Assembly: GCF_014191505.1 (NCBI RefSeq)
Contig: NZ_JACHWS010000001.1
Coordinates: 1,488,001 to 1,552,000, forward strand
DNA: 64,000 bases
DNA from: Hoyosella altamirensis
Lineage (GTDB): Bacteria > Actinomycetota > Actinomycetes > Mycobacteriales > Mycobacteriaceae
Reading direction: 5' to 3'
A program made the translations under genes and the position numbers. Positions 8,775 to 17,230 of the stretch are shown here, piece after piece (within the stretch, counting starts at the first letter, position 1; each line of letters begins with the position of its first letter). The notes below the pieces were generated by a model. That model was not told where the DNA came from. It saw nothing but the letters and a program-made list of their open reading frames with translations, and did not search any database.

Positions 8775-8798
8775 TTCCTGAGGAAATCCATGGTTTCT
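8775..8798. repeat. Outer palindromic arm flanking IS copy 2
   Basis: Exact reverse complement of 7194-7217; it includes the self-complementary core TTTCCTGAGGAAA (8774-8786). Confidence 0.75.
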
Positions 8799-8834
8799 TA
8801 AGGAGATCTCGCGCGTGCCTAGCTAGGCCGTTGC

Positions 8835-9368
8835 TTATTCCGCGCTGCCACTGAACAGGAGAGTCAGAAGGTCCGGCACGGCGGGTTCTGCGGGTGTTGG
8901 AGCCCCGCCAGGAATGGTGACAACCCTCGATGCTTCCTGGACCGTGAACGCGGTGGCGGGGAACAGTTGCAGTGTTTCTTCGATGCCCGGGTAGTCGGAT
9001 ACCCACATGGCAGGGTCAGTGTCGTCGCTTGAGCACGTGGCGAGCACGACGTATGTGCCGTCCGGCACGTCGCTAACCGTTTGTGTAGCGCCGCCCGGCT
9101 GAACTTCGCCGACGGCGTAAAGCGTCTGACCGTTGCGAAGAACTTCCTCCACCGGCGGCAGGACGCCCTCTGGCGCGGGCGCAAGGGAAGTGGCGCACTG
9201 AAGCACTGAACCTGAGTTGTTGGTGATGGTATTGGTGACGCTCGATCCGCTCACCGCGTATGCGTAGCTGACATCGGTGGGCTCGGCTGCTGCGGCCAAG
9301 CCGGGGGACGTCAAAGCGAGCGGAAATGCCGCTGCGGCAACGAGTGCGGTACGAGCGATCGGTCGCAT
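8835..9368 (-). CDS. Secreted protein of unknown function
   Basis: About 177 residues with a clear Sec signal peptide: basic n-region (MRPIARTA), hydrophobic core and an AXA cleavage region near LAAAAEP. The mature part is acidic and Ser/Thr/Pro-rich, with two Cys (QCATS and ATCSS) that could form a disulfide, and resembles short mycobacterial exported proteins without a named family. I chose the ATG at 9368; a TTG codon just upstream (9371) is in frame. It lies immediately outside the composite element and shows no co-transcribed neighbour. Confidence 0.7.
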   Translation of the reverse strand: MRPIARTALVAAAAFPLALTSPGLAAAAEPTDVSYAYAVSGSSVTNTITNNSGSVLQCATSLAPAPEGVLPPVEEVLRNGQTLYAVGEVQPGGATQTVSDVPDGTYVVLATCSSDDTDPAMWVSDYPGIEETLQLFPATAFTVQEASRVVTIPGGAPTPAEPAVPDLLTLLFSGSAE

Positions 9369-9450
9369 CAAGTGTCCATTTCGATTCGAAGTGTCAGACG
9401 ATGCTCGTCAGCTTCCCACACAATGCCCTAATGGTGTGAGGTAGATGCAG

Positions 9451-10071
9451 TTACCGCTCCCGGACCGCGTAGGTCAGGTGGGTCACCCGCTGCGTCGGCT
9501 CCGCGCGGACCGGCTCCAGGGCCACGCGGGCCGCGTCGACGCCCTCGAACAGGCGGATTCCGGAGCCAAAAAGCATGGGTGAGAGCGCGATTGAGAATTC
9601 ATCGATCAGGCCGGCGTTCACGTACTCCAGTATCGTTGCGCCGCCACCCGCGATGCGGATGTCTCGGTCGCCCGCGGCCTCGCGGGCCTGCTCGAGCGCG
9701 GCCTCGATGCCGTCGTTGACGAAGTAGAAAGTGGTCCCGCCCGGCCGCTCCCAGGGGTCACGCGTCTCATGCGTCACGACGAACACCGGCGTGTGGAACG
9801 GCGCCTCCTCCGGCCACGCCTGCTCACCGGCATCGAACATGCGCTTGCCCATCACGCTCGCGCCGGTGCGCTCGAACGTCTCCCGGACGATGTCATTGTC
9901 GCGCCCTTCCTCGCCGCCCTTGCCGAGCTTCAGGTTCTCCCGGAAGAACCGTTGCGGGAAGATCCACTGCTGCAGTTCCCTCCACTGCCGTCCCATCAAG
10001 TCCTCGACCGACTCAGGCGCAATGAAACCGTCCAGCGACATCGTCACGCTGAAGAACACCTTCCCGGCCAT
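9451..10071 (-). CDS. Dihydrofolate reductase family protein (RibD C-terminal domain)
   Basis: Cytoplasmic NADPH-binding-type protein of 206 residues. The N-terminus has VFFSVTMSLDGFIAPE, typical of the DHFR/RibD-C family, followed by SVMGKRMFDAGEQAW and IRIAGGGATILEYVNAGLIDE, the cofactor-binding glycine motif, then LSPMLFGSGIRLFEG near the end. True folate or riboflavin synthesis roles are unlikely; these proteins accompany ArsR-SRPBCC pairs in many actinobacteria and have no settled substrate. Its ATG overlaps the stop of the upstream SRPBCC gene by one base, so the two are co-translated. Confidence 0.88.
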   Translation of the reverse strand: MAGKVFFSVTMSLDGFIAPESVEDLMGRQWRELQQWIFPQRFFRENLKLGKGGEEGRDNDIVRETFERTGASVMGKRMFDAGEQAWPEEAPFHTPVFVVTHETRDPWERPGGTTFYFVNDGIEAALEQAREAAGDRDIRIAGGGATILEYVNAGLIDEFSIALSPMLFGSGIRLFEGVDAARVALEPVRAEPTQRVTHLTYAVRER

Positions 10072-10577
10072 CAGTTCTTTGCTTTCATCTGAAGGGTCTC
10101 GGTGACGTAGGCAGCCAGGTTTCTCAGGGTCTGCTGTCCGCCCTCGATCGCGTGGTACTTCTCGACCGCCTCGTCACGCAACTCCTTGGTGGGGAACACC
10201 GTGCGCATCTCGATCCGGGTTACTGCACCGTCGGGGGTGAGCGTGATGACCGACTCGAAAGCGTTGGGGTCGCCGCGAGATTCACCGTGGAGTAGCGCGA
10301 TCTGTTGCGGCGGGGTGATCTCGGTCCAGGCGATCCACTCCTGGTAGTCCGTCCCGTCCGGTCCGTGCATCACGAAGTTCCACTCTCCGCCGACGCGGAA
10401 CTCGAACGCCCGCGTGGTGGTGGTGAACCCGTGCGGCCCCCACCATTTCGACAGGTGCCTCACGTCGGTGAACGCCTCAAACACCAGTTCCCGTGGGGCA
10501 CTGATGACTCGGGAGATCACTATCTCCCGGTCAGCCGTCGCTGACTGCGCCGGCGCTCCTCGTCCCATCTCGCTCAT
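10071..10577 (-). CDS. SRPBCC (AHSA1-like) domain protein
   Basis: Protein of 168 residues with a START/AHSA1-type hydrophobic-pocket fold: IVISRVISAPRELVFEAFTD at the start, HLSKWWGPHGFT, and the C-terminal amphipathic helix region. Members bind small hydrophobic ligands or act as Hsp90 co-chaperone-like factors. It is the middle gene of an ArsR-SRPBCC-DHFR operon, with 3 bp to the regulator upstream and a one-base overlap downstream. Confidence 0.88.
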   Translation of the reverse strand: MSEMGRGAPAQSATADREIVISRVISAPRELVFEAFTDVRHLSKWWGPHGFTTTTRAFEFRVGGEWNFVMHGPDGTDYQEWIAWTEITPPQQIALLHGESRGDPNAFESVITLTPDGAVTRIEMRTVFPTKELRDEAVEKYHAIEGGQQTLRNLAAYVTETLQMKAKN

Positions 10578-10580
10578 CAG

Positions 10581-10922
10581 CTACTTCTCCTGCGTTGTCT
10601 GCTTCAGGTCCTGCACGTATGCGTCCAGTCGGTCGAAGCTCTCGTTCCAGAATTGCTCGAACCCGCCGGTCCACTCGTGGATCGGCCGCAGTTCGCGGGC
10701 ATCAAGGCCGTACAGGCGCTGCTTGCCCGCCTTGCGATCCCGCACCAGCCCGACTTCCCGGAGTACCCGCAGGTGTTTGGACGCCCCCGGCTGGGTCATC
10801 CCCAGTTCCTCGGCCAGCTCGGTCACCGGCCGCTCACCCGCTCGCAGCAGTACCAGGATCTCCCGGCGCTGCGGCTCGGCGATCGCGTTGAAGACGTCCG
10901 AAGTTGTCGCTGCTCGTGCCAT
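10581..10922 (-). CDS. ArsR family winged-helix repressor
   Basis: About 113 residues from the ATG at 10922 (an upstream in-frame ATG at 10934 is alternative). The winged helix includes IAEPQRREILVLL, then the recognition helix TQPGASKHLRVLREVGLV and the wing KAGKQRLYGLDARELRPI. No metal-binding CVC motif is seen, so it belongs to the non-metal ArsR group that controls SRPBCC genes. It leads the operon and a palindrome overlaps its start region, consistent with autoregulation. Confidence 0.88.
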   Translation of the reverse strand: MARAATTSDVFNAIAEPQRREILVLLRAGERPVTELAEELGMTQPGASKHLRVLREVGLVRDRKAGKQRLYGLDARELRPIHEWTGGFEQFWNESFDRLDAYVQDLKQTTQEK

Positions 10923-10937
10923 AAATGCCATCATATT

Positions 10938-10947
10938 CCGATATCGG
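10938..10947. promoter_or_regulatory. Putative ArsR operator palindrome
   Basis: CCGATATCGG is a perfect 10-bp palindrome, with AT on both sides of the extended dyad, located immediately upstream of the ArsR start. The position suits a repressor site; binding is inferred. Confidence 0.5.
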
Positions 10948-11081
10948 CATGCGTCAAGCTATGGAATCTGGCGGTCTGTTACGAGACGTTCGTGACGCTT
11001 GTCAGCGGTGCGGAACGCGCATCCCGGATAGGGGACTGATGCAGACGAGTTCATCGAGACTGCAGGGCTAGTCTCACTGGA

Positions 11082-12356
11082 ATGAGGATACTGATCTAGA
11101 CGCATGGAACTCGCGGCGACGTCCAGCCGTATATTGCACTCGCGCACGCTCTCAAGAATGCCGGCCACTCGCCGACCATCGCGGGGCCACGCTGCTTTAC
11201 CCACGTCGCCGCGCCGTATGGGCTCGAGTATCTCGGCCTCGATGACCAGTGGAACCGATTGACCGACGACCCGGACGTCCGGTTTGCACTGGAATCGAAT
11301 TATGCAGGGCTGAAAGGTAAGAAGCTCGCGTTCACCGTCGTCCGCCGTACGCGCCGATACATGGACACCGTGCTTGAAGAGATCGCCGGTGTTGCTGCGC
11401 ACGCAGACTACGATCTGGTCATCCACCACACGCTCGTTCCAGGTCAACATATCGGCGAGTACCTCGGCGTCGCGGCTGTGCCCGTCGCGCTCCAGCCCGT
11501 ATGGGTGCCCACATCGGCGTTTCCGTCACCGTTCGGCCCGCAGTCACTCCCAGCATTCCTCAACCGCGCGACATATCTCTCCTCACAACTTTTGTCACGA
11601 GCCACAGTGGGCGGCATCGGCTCCTGGCGTTCCCGCCAGTTGGGTCTGGCCAGAAAAAGGCGCGGGATGCACAACCAGTTCCTTCAGCCTGATGGCACCC
11701 CGGCCACTGTGCTTCAGGCTTTCAGCAGCTCCGTTTTGCCAAAGGACCCAGACTACCCAGATTCGGTTGTCACAACTGGCTTCTGGTACTTGCCCGACCC
11801 CGAAGGCTGGGCTCCCGACGCTGCGCTGCAGAAATTTCTCGACGCGGGAGAACCCCCGGTTTATGTGGGATTCGGATCGATGACCGGCCGCGATCCAGAC
11901 CAGACCGCAGAGACCGTTGCGGCGGCGCTTCGCCTCGCAAAAGTGCGCGCGGTAGTGGTGACAGGCGAGGGCGGAATCAGCGCCAATCCCTTCACTGAGA
12001 ACGTATTTGTGAGCGACGATGTGCCGCACAGCTGGCTCTTCCCGCGCATGAGCGCAGTTGTGCACCACGGCGGAGGTGGCACAACCGCAGCGGCGATGAA
12101 AGCTGGGGTACCTCAGGTGGTCTGCCCATTCACCGGGGACCAACCATTCTGGGCGCGGAAGATGCACCGAATCGGCGTGGCGACGCAACCCGTGCCACAA
12201 GCTGCGACGACACCTGAGAACCTGGCACAAATTATCACTCAGGCGGCCACGAGCCACGGGATGAAGGAGCGCGCGGCAGACGTGGCAGCCGATCTCGCCT
12301 TGGAGCGAGGTACAGCCCGTGCTGTTGAGGTAGTCGAAAAGTTGGCACCAATTTGA
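11082..12356 (+). pseudogene. GT1-family glycosyltransferase interrupted by an early stop codon
   Basis: The frame reads MRILI, then TAG (11097-11099), then THGTRGDVQPYIALAHAL, which is the classic start of a UGT/MGT-type glycosyltransferase. The remainder is open to 12356 and carries the donor-binding C-domain, VYVGFGSMTGRDP and VVHHGGGGTTAAAMKAGVPQ. So the only defect is the amber codon at position 6; TCG (Ser) to TAG would need one change. The longest start after the stop (TTG at 11259) would lack the conserved N-terminal motif. It would have transferred a sugar to a lipid or natural-product acceptor. A sequencing error is the main alternative. Confidence 0.8.
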
Positions 12357-12418
12357 CCCGGCCCCGCTGAACAATTGCAACCACCGCCCAGCAACCACAA
12401 TTGAGGAGGTCTACGAAC

Positions 12419-13108
12419 GTGGCCCAGCGAATTCTGCACGTCGTCACCAACGTCGATCATTACGACGATCCATCGCACCCGACCGGCCTGTGGCTCTCGG
12501 AGCTGACGCACGCCTGGCACGTCTTCGAAGAGGCCGGTTACGAGCAGGACATCGTCAGTCCTAAGGGTGGGTTCTCCCCGCTCGAGCCACGGTCGCTGAA
12601 GTTCCCGAACGTCGACAAGACAGCGAAAGCGTGGAAGGCGGATCCCGCCCGGATGGCGCTGCTCGAGAACACCAGGTCGCCCGACAAGATCAACCCGGCT
12701 AATTATGACGCGATCTACTACACCGGTGGTCACGCCGTAATGTATGACTTCCCGGACAGTGAAGGTCTGCAACGTATCTCGCGTGAGATCTTCGAGAACG
12801 GGGGAGTTGTCTCGTCCGTGTGCCACGGCTACTGCGGCCTGCTGAATGTCAAACTGTCCGACGGTTCGCTACTGGTCGAGGGTCGTAAACTTACCGGCTT
12901 TGCCTGGACTGAGGAAGTGGTAGCCCGCGTCGACAAACTTGTGCCGTACAACGTCGAGGAAGAAATGAAGAAGCGCGGCGCGGTCTACGAGAAAGGTCTC
13001 GTGCCGTTCACGCCCAAGGCCGTAGTCGACGGGCGCCTGGTGACCGGCCAGAACCCACAGTCAGCGAAGGCGACCGCGAAGAAGGTCGTGGCCGTACTCG
13101 AAGGATGA
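12419..13108 (+). CDS. DJ-1/PfpI family protein (Hsp31-like class I amidotransferase fold)
   Basis: Protein of 229 residues. The nucleophile elbow is SSVCHGYCGLL with the expected Cys-His dyad, preceded by AIYYTGGHAVMYDFPDS, which is the Hsp31/HchA-type block with the supporting acidic and His residues, and followed by LTGFAWTEEVVARV. Family members are glyoxalase III-like or protein-repair enzymes for methylglyoxal damage, or chaperones. I chose GTG at 12419 because GAGGAGG sits 9 nt upstream; the longer in-frame start at 12401 would overlap that site. It follows the broken glycosyltransferase by 62 bp. Confidence 0.88.
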   Translation: MAQRILHVVTNVDHYDDPSHPTGLWLSELTHAWHVFEEAGYEQDIVSPKGGFSPLEPRSLKFPNVDKTAKAWKADPARMALLENTRSPDKINPANYDAIYYTGGHAVMYDFPDSEGLQRISREIFENGGVVSSVCHGYCGLLNVKLSDGSLLVEGRKLTGFAWTEEVVARVDKLVPYNVEEEMKKRGAVYEKGLVPFTPKAVVDGRLVTGQNPQSAKATAKKVVAVLEG

Positions 13109-13145
13109 CGGGCCGGGAACCAGGGTCGGCACGCCTCTGGGGATA

Positions 13146-13508
13146 CTACTGGCCAAACGTGTAGCGAAGATCCTTGTTGATCAGCTCGTTCAACCGTTTG
13201 CACATGTGGCCAATCGCGGATGCATCGTAAACCATCCCGTCGCTGGCGAGGAGTGTCCACCTCACATCTGAGCCACCATGGTGGTCGTCGACAATGTCGA
13301 ATCTGATGTGAATATCCGGTCTACGCGGCCAGATTGAGCTCCAAGAAACAAGGTTTGGGAAAGCTGCCCCAAGAATTGCCGGTGCGCGCTCATCCTTAAG
13401 CAGGATCAGCCATGGCCTCGTCGGGTCGCGATGGAAATCCGTCAGAGCCTCGAAAATTGCATGGGGCGGCGCTGGCTGCCTGCGCCGTCGAGACCCTATC
13501 TCACCCAC
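13146..13508 (-). CDS. Hypothetical protein, SRPBCC-like
   Basis: Product of 120 residues with a GTG start. The pattern PHAIFEALTDFHRDPTRPW followed by a beta-rich, Trp-rich region (VSWSSIWPRRPDIHIRFDIV) and a C-terminal helix HMCKRLNELINKDLRYTFGQ resembles the SRPBCC/polyketide-cyclase fold. I cannot name a substrate. It converges on the DJ-1 family gene. Confidence 0.6.
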   Translation of the reverse strand: MGEIGSRRRRQPAPPHAIFEALTDFHRDPTRPWLILLKDERAPAILGAAFPNLVSWSSIWPRRPDIHIRFDIVDDHHGGSDVRWTLLASDGMVYDASAIGHMCKRLNELINKDLRYTFGQ

Positions 13509-13846
13509 CTACGCACGTTAACCCATCTCATTTGCTGCGCAGGCCGGTTGCGTGACCACAGCTTGGACGGCGCCACGTCGAGCGCGGGCGTCGGTCAGAT
13601 CATGGCTGCCCAGAGTAGGCGGCTCCGATCGTGCACGCGAGGATCGTGAGGCTGAGCGCTGCGGCGGTGGACAGGAAGGTCCCAAATCGGGCATGCAGTC
13701 TGTCTGACCGGGGTTCACGCAATCGCTGATGCCTGCTTCAGCCAGCGCCAGTACATCCACGTTGCTCACCGTCCTGCTTCGTTGGCCCTGAGAAGCTTTC
13801 GCCCTGGTAGGGCCCATCCTGGTCGATGGTCGGCGCGGGGACTTCT
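13509..13846. other. Gap with no confident gene; possible short membrane peptide remnant
   Basis: On the minus strand a short frame ending near 13600 encodes RFGTFLSTAAALSLTILAC and further hydrophobic residues, a plausible membrane helix, but its upstream part is in another frame from the neighbouring VSNVDVLALAEAG segment. It may be an eroded small membrane protein; I do not call a gene. Confidence 0.35.
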
Positions 13847-14584
13847 CTACTTTTGCTGCCAGATCTGGATCAGGTACGTCTCATCGGTGACGTTTGTGAA
13901 CCAGCCGCGGTTTTCGAGGCGCCCGTTGATGTGGATTCTCACTTGGTAGGTCCCGGGCTTATCGGTGAGGGGCTCATTGATACCGGGGAAGCGTGTTGCC
14001 ATGCCTGTCCAGAGGTAGAGATCGCCGGTTGTGGAGGTGACATGGGTGTCAAATACCTCTTGCCATCCTGTTTCAGGCTGTGCCGGCGGGGCGGGCAGAG
14101 TTTCGACGGTGACCGAGATGTCACCGTATTGTGCGCCGGCGCAGACAAAGATGATCTTTCCGTCCGTAGCTGGGGCGATGCAGTCGTCCGGGAGCAACGG
14201 AAACCGCGGTAGCGCGGTGGGCTCGTCCATGATCGTGAAATGTCCATCCGATTCACCTGCATCGTGCTGAACGATCCTGTCCTCCATCTTGCGCTCCGAA
14301 TGTTCAGTAACCATTGGCGTGGTGGCGGACTGTTCGGCTTCGCTTGGGGTGTTCGCGCATCCTGCCGTAACCGCCGCTGCGACAGCGAATCCCGATCCCC
14401 ATGCTGCGAGCGCCTTTCCAGGTAGCCGCGCGTGTAAGCGGGAAACGGACTCTGAACAGAGGTCACCGAGTGCTTTCACGCTTGAGGCAACGCTGCTGCA
14501 AGTAGCCGAGTGCGATCGAGTCATATGCGCAATCATGGCTAACCGTTTCGGTGACATCGGCAGCGGGTGGGGTAGTTCGACCAT
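13847..14584 (-). CDS. Putative lipoprotein of unknown function
   Basis: Up to 245 residues. A hydrophobic stretch ends in the lipobox-like AVTAGCANTPS near residue 76, so the annotated N-terminus is probably too long and a downstream start is likely; I see no convincing ribosome site to fix it. The mature part contains two Cys (DDCIAPA and FVCAGA), a beta-rich domain and GTYQVRIHINGRLENRGW. It could be an exported immunoglobulin-like protein. No partner gene is evident. Confidence 0.6.
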   Translation of the reverse strand: MVELPHPLPMSPKRLAMIAHMTRSHSATCSSVASSVKALGDLCSESVSRLHARLPGKALAAWGSGFAVAAAVTAGCANTPSEAEQSATTPMVTEHSERKMEDRIVQHDAGESDGHFTIMDEPTALPRFPLLPDDCIAPATDGKIIFVCAGAQYGDISVTVETLPAPPAQPETGWQEVFDTHVTSTTGDLYLWTGMATRFPGINEPLTDKPGTYQVRIHINGRLENRGWFTNVTDETYLIQIWQQK

Positions 14585-14640
14585 GGCTGAGCGTCGAGGC
14601 CTGCTTGTACCTCTGGACGCCGTTCATCCAATACCGGTAC

Positions 14641-14683
14641 CCCCGTAGCGAAACCCACCCTGCAGGTGGCTCCCGCTACGGGG
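14641..14683. terminator. Nested inverted repeat, probable bidirectional terminator
   Basis: CCCCGTAGCG (14641-14650) pairs perfectly with CGCTACGGGG (14674-14683), and the loop itself contains CCACC-CTGCA-GGTGG, a second hairpin. A T-rich run, GGTTTTCTT, follows on the plus strand. It separates the lipoprotein gene from the isochorismatase gene. Confidence 0.65.
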
Positions 14684-14706
14684 AGTGGTTTTCTTGGGCT
14701 GCCTCG

Positions 14707-15345
14707 TCATACGAGGGCGGCTGCTGAGCGGCCTTCCAGCGCGGAGACGACCAGGTTGCTTTTGGCCAAAGCCGAGTTGGTGTGCACGGCGTCGGCCCAT
14801 TGCGCGGTCGTGGTGACGGCGGCGAGGTTGGACTGCAGCAACACCATGAGTGTCTTGTGGAGTTCTTCGGCCGATACGCGTCCCGCCTCGTTCGCGAGGT
14901 GGATAGCACCGGAGGCATCGGACAGGATCTCCGTCGCGAAGCCCAGCCCTTCCGCCTCAACAGCGGTGGCGATGTCGCAGTTGTTGGTCATGTAACCAGC
15001 AATGGTGATGGTGTCGACATCCTTCGCGCGCAGCCACTCCGCAACGTCGGTGCCCGCGAACACGCTCGAGTACGTTTTGTTCACGTGCTTCCATGCTTGG
15101 GTGACGCGCTTTTCGATCTCTGGGTGCAGCGCCCACCCTTGCGAACCCTCCACGAAAACCGGTGCACCCTCTGGCATCTGGTGCTGGACAATTACGACCG
15201 GCACGTCGTTCGCGGCAGCGGCCTCGACCACGGTGACGATGTTGGCCAGAGACTCGTCGCGGGGCGGGTACTGGACCTGCAGCGGTCCGTCGAAGTATTC
15301 CTGCTGTACATCGACAACGATGAGGGCGCGGCGTGGTGGGGTCAT
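14707..15345 (-). CDS. Isochorismatase family cysteine hydrolase
   Basis: Protein of 212 residues with the full family triad: Asp in ALIVVDVQQEYF, Lys in HVNKTYSSVF, and the nucleophile Cys in IAGYMTNNCDIAT. Members hydrolyse amides such as nicotinamide, N-carbamoyl compounds or maleamate-like acids. It is transcribed divergently from a GlxA/AraC regulator with 138 bp between them, the usual layout for a regulator and its target hydrolase. The substrate is unknown. Confidence 0.9.
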   Translation of the reverse strand: MTPPRRALIVVDVQQEYFDGPLQVQYPPRDESLANIVTVVEAAAANDVPVVIVQHQMPEGAPVFVEGSQGWALHPEIEKRVTQAWKHVNKTYSSVFAGTDVAEWLRAKDVDTITIAGYMTNNCDIATAVEAEGLGFATEILSDASGAIHLANEAGRVSAEELHKTLMVLLQSNLAAVTTTAQWADAVHTNSALAKSNLVVSALEGRSAAALV

Positions 15346-15483
15346 GGGGTTCGCTCCTTGCGTTGGATCAACTCGTGTGTCGGGCCTGTATTGGGCAGCC
15401 GCCTTCGATTCTGCGGTAGGTCTATCCTTGAAACGAGTGGCATGAATGCAAAGTTTCGATGAGATTGGGCCAAAGGAGGCATC

Positions 15484-16452
15484 GTGCGGATTGCCTTATA
15501 CGCCTTCGACGGCATCACGATGTTTCACCTGGCCGCGCCCATGATGGTCTTCGGGGAAATACGCCGCCTCGGCATCGCCGACGACTGGGAGACACGGCTG
15601 TGGTCCGACCGAGCCGGAGCAGTCCGGACGGAGGAGGGATACTCGATCGGCGATGTTGCGGGACCTGGCACCGCTGACTGGGCTGATATCGTCATTGTTC
15701 CTTCCTGGCCACTGGCCCTGACTCCGCCCAGCGACACGTTTGCCCGCACGCTGACCGGCGCCCACACGCGCGGCGCCTTAGTTGCCGGGCTGTGCCTCGG
15801 CGCATTCGCGGTCGCCGACGCGGGCCTGCTCGACGGTCGAGCAGGAGTCACACACTGGCAAGCGATGCCACAACTCGCTCAGCGGCGCCCCGGAATCCAG
15901 GTCGATTCCTCCGTGCTCTACATCGACCACGGTGATGTGATCACTTCCGCCGGAACAGCATCAGCGATCGACGCCTGCCTGCACATCGTGCGCAAGCATC
16001 TGGGATCCGCGGTCGCGGCACGCGTCGCGCGCAGCCTCGTCGTCGCGCCGCACCGGGAGGGCGGCCAGGCGCAGTACATTGAACGTCCGCTCGCGCAGCC
16101 TGCCACTGACACCGCGATCTCTGAGTTGATGAACTGGGCGCTCACGCGCCTCGACCAGCCACTCACAGTCGACAAGCTCGCCAGACAGGCTCGGATGAGC
16201 CGTCGTAGCTTCATCCGCCACTTCCAGCAAGCCACGGGCACCACTCCAGCCCGCTGGATACTCGAGCAGCGCTTGCATGAGGCGCGCGCGCTCCTGGAAA
16301 CCACCGACTGGAGCATCGATCGAATCGCCTCAGCCTGTGGGTTTAACAGCACCATCACCTTTCGCCAGAACTTCACTACTGCATTCGCAACCACACCCAC
16401 CACCTACCGCAGGCAATTCACCAATACGCCGGAGGCGCCGGCCGACTGTTAA
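15484..16452 (+). CDS. GlxA family AraC-type transcriptional regulator
   Basis: Regulator of 322 residues: N-terminal DJ-1/PfpI domain (MRIALYAFDGITMFHLAAPM; Cys in VAGLCLGAFAVADAGLLDG) and C-terminal AraC double helix-turn-helix (VDKLARQARMSRRSFIRHF and IDRIASACGFNSTITFRQNF). The start is GTG, preceded by AAAGGAGG. Divergence from the isochorismatase gene suggests control of that gene. It is a paralogue of the regulator at 5241. Confidence 0.9.
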   Translation: MRIALYAFDGITMFHLAAPMMVFGEIRRLGIADDWETRLWSDRAGAVRTEEGYSIGDVAGPGTADWADIVIVPSWPLALTPPSDTFARTLTGAHTRGALVAGLCLGAFAVADAGLLDGRAGVTHWQAMPQLAQRRPGIQVDSSVLYIDHGDVITSAGTASAIDACLHIVRKHLGSAVAARVARSLVVAPHREGGQAQYIERPLAQPATDTAISELMNWALTRLDQPLTVDKLARQARMSRRSFIRHFQQATGTTPARWILEQRLHEARALLETTDWSIDRIASACGFNSTITFRQNFTTAFATTPTTYRRQFTNTPEAPADC

Positions 16453-16619
16453 AACTGACCCCGCGCCGGAGCCGCATTGGGGCGAGGCGTAGGGCGCGGG
16501 TCGGGTGACCGCTGCCGGGTGGGACGCGTAGGTTCGGGCTTTGTCGCCGGTCAACGGAGAGTCGTTTGGGGTGCTGCCGCTAGGTCGGCTCGGCCAGAAC
16601 GCACATAACTGGAATATGC

Positions 16620-16629
16620 TTCCTAGGAA
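16620..16629. promoter_or_regulatory. Putative operator in the 16453-16739 gap
   Basis: TTCCTAGGAA is a perfect palindrome flanked by AATAT repeats (GGAATATGC before and GGAATATAC across it). It lies about 110 bp before the NTF2-like/MarR gene pair and is a candidate MarR site. I see nothing else in this 287-bp gap. Confidence 0.4.
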
Positions 16630-16739
16630 TATACTTACGTGTTAGCATTTTGGCTGAATGTTCAAGGTTCACGCCCGGGCCGCCCGGGGTGGACAACTAG
16701 GCCACCTTCACCGGAGGCACAAACAAGGAGTGAAATCTT

Positions 16740-17135
16740 ATGACCGAGCAAAATATTCAGGTCGCCCGCAGCTACTTCCAGGCAGTTCAGAGCGGGGACT
16801 TTGCCACCGTCGGCGCGTTGCTCGCCGATGACGTCCTCTGGCACCAGCCCGGCGCCAACCAATTCTCCGGCAACCACCAAGGCCGCGACGCAGTGTTCGC
16901 GATGCTCGGCGCCATGATGCAGGCCAGCGAGGGCAGCTTCGCCATCGACACCATTCACAACTTCATGAGCAACGGCGACCTAGTCGCGGCCCCACTGCAT
17001 TTTGCGGGTCGCCGTGACGACGCCGCGATGGCCATGGACGGTGTTGACCTGCTGCGCATCAACGACGGCAAGATCACTGAAATGTGGCTGTTCTCTGCCG
17101 ATCCGGCCGCCGAAGACGCCTTCTGGGGCCAGTAA
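16740..17135 (+). CDS. Nuclear transport factor 2 (SnoaL-like) family protein
   Basis: Small protein of 131 residues with the SnoaL/NTF2 cone fold: NIQVARSYFQAVQSGDFATVGALLADD, the substrate-pocket WHQPGANQFSG, and KITEMWLFSADPAAEDAFW at the end. Such proteins are isomerases, cyclases or uncharacterised ligand binders. Ribosome site AAGGAG is 10 nt before the ATG. It is followed by a MarR gene on the same strand, 95 bp on. Confidence 0.85.
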   Translation: MTEQNIQVARSYFQAVQSGDFATVGALLADDVLWHQPGANQFSGNHQGRDAVFAMLGAMMQASEGSFAIDTIHNFMSNGDLVAAPLHFAGRRDDAAMAMDGVDLLRINDGKITEMWLFSADPAAEDAFWGQ

Positions 17136-17230
17136 CCTTTGACCTGCAGGAATCTCGGACCACTGAGGAAGCGTGACGTACCGCGGTGGTCGAACGTCAC
17201 CGGCGCACTGACCTAAATGGAGTATCGGAA

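Larger units (their letters stand above)
2083..8798. mobile_element. Composite-transposon-like unit: two inverted IS3-type copies around three genes
   Basis: Two IS copies with the same 1551-bp core lie in inverted orientation (2121-3671 and 7221-8771), with transposase genes reading outward. They bracket a flavin amine oxidase, a GlxA-type regulator and a PfpI-family protein. Matching frames in the two copies translate identically throughout, which implies very recent duplication or ongoing homogenisation. The outer ends are taken as the palindromic arms at 2083 and 8798. Whether the whole unit moves is not shown; the segment could also simply have been inverted between the copies. Confidence 0.65.

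Noticed and set aside
16620-16629. TTCCTAGGAA as an additional copy of the IS hairpin target
   Set aside because: It shares only the short TTCCT/AGGAA core and lacks the AGAAACCAT or GCGCGAGAT modules.
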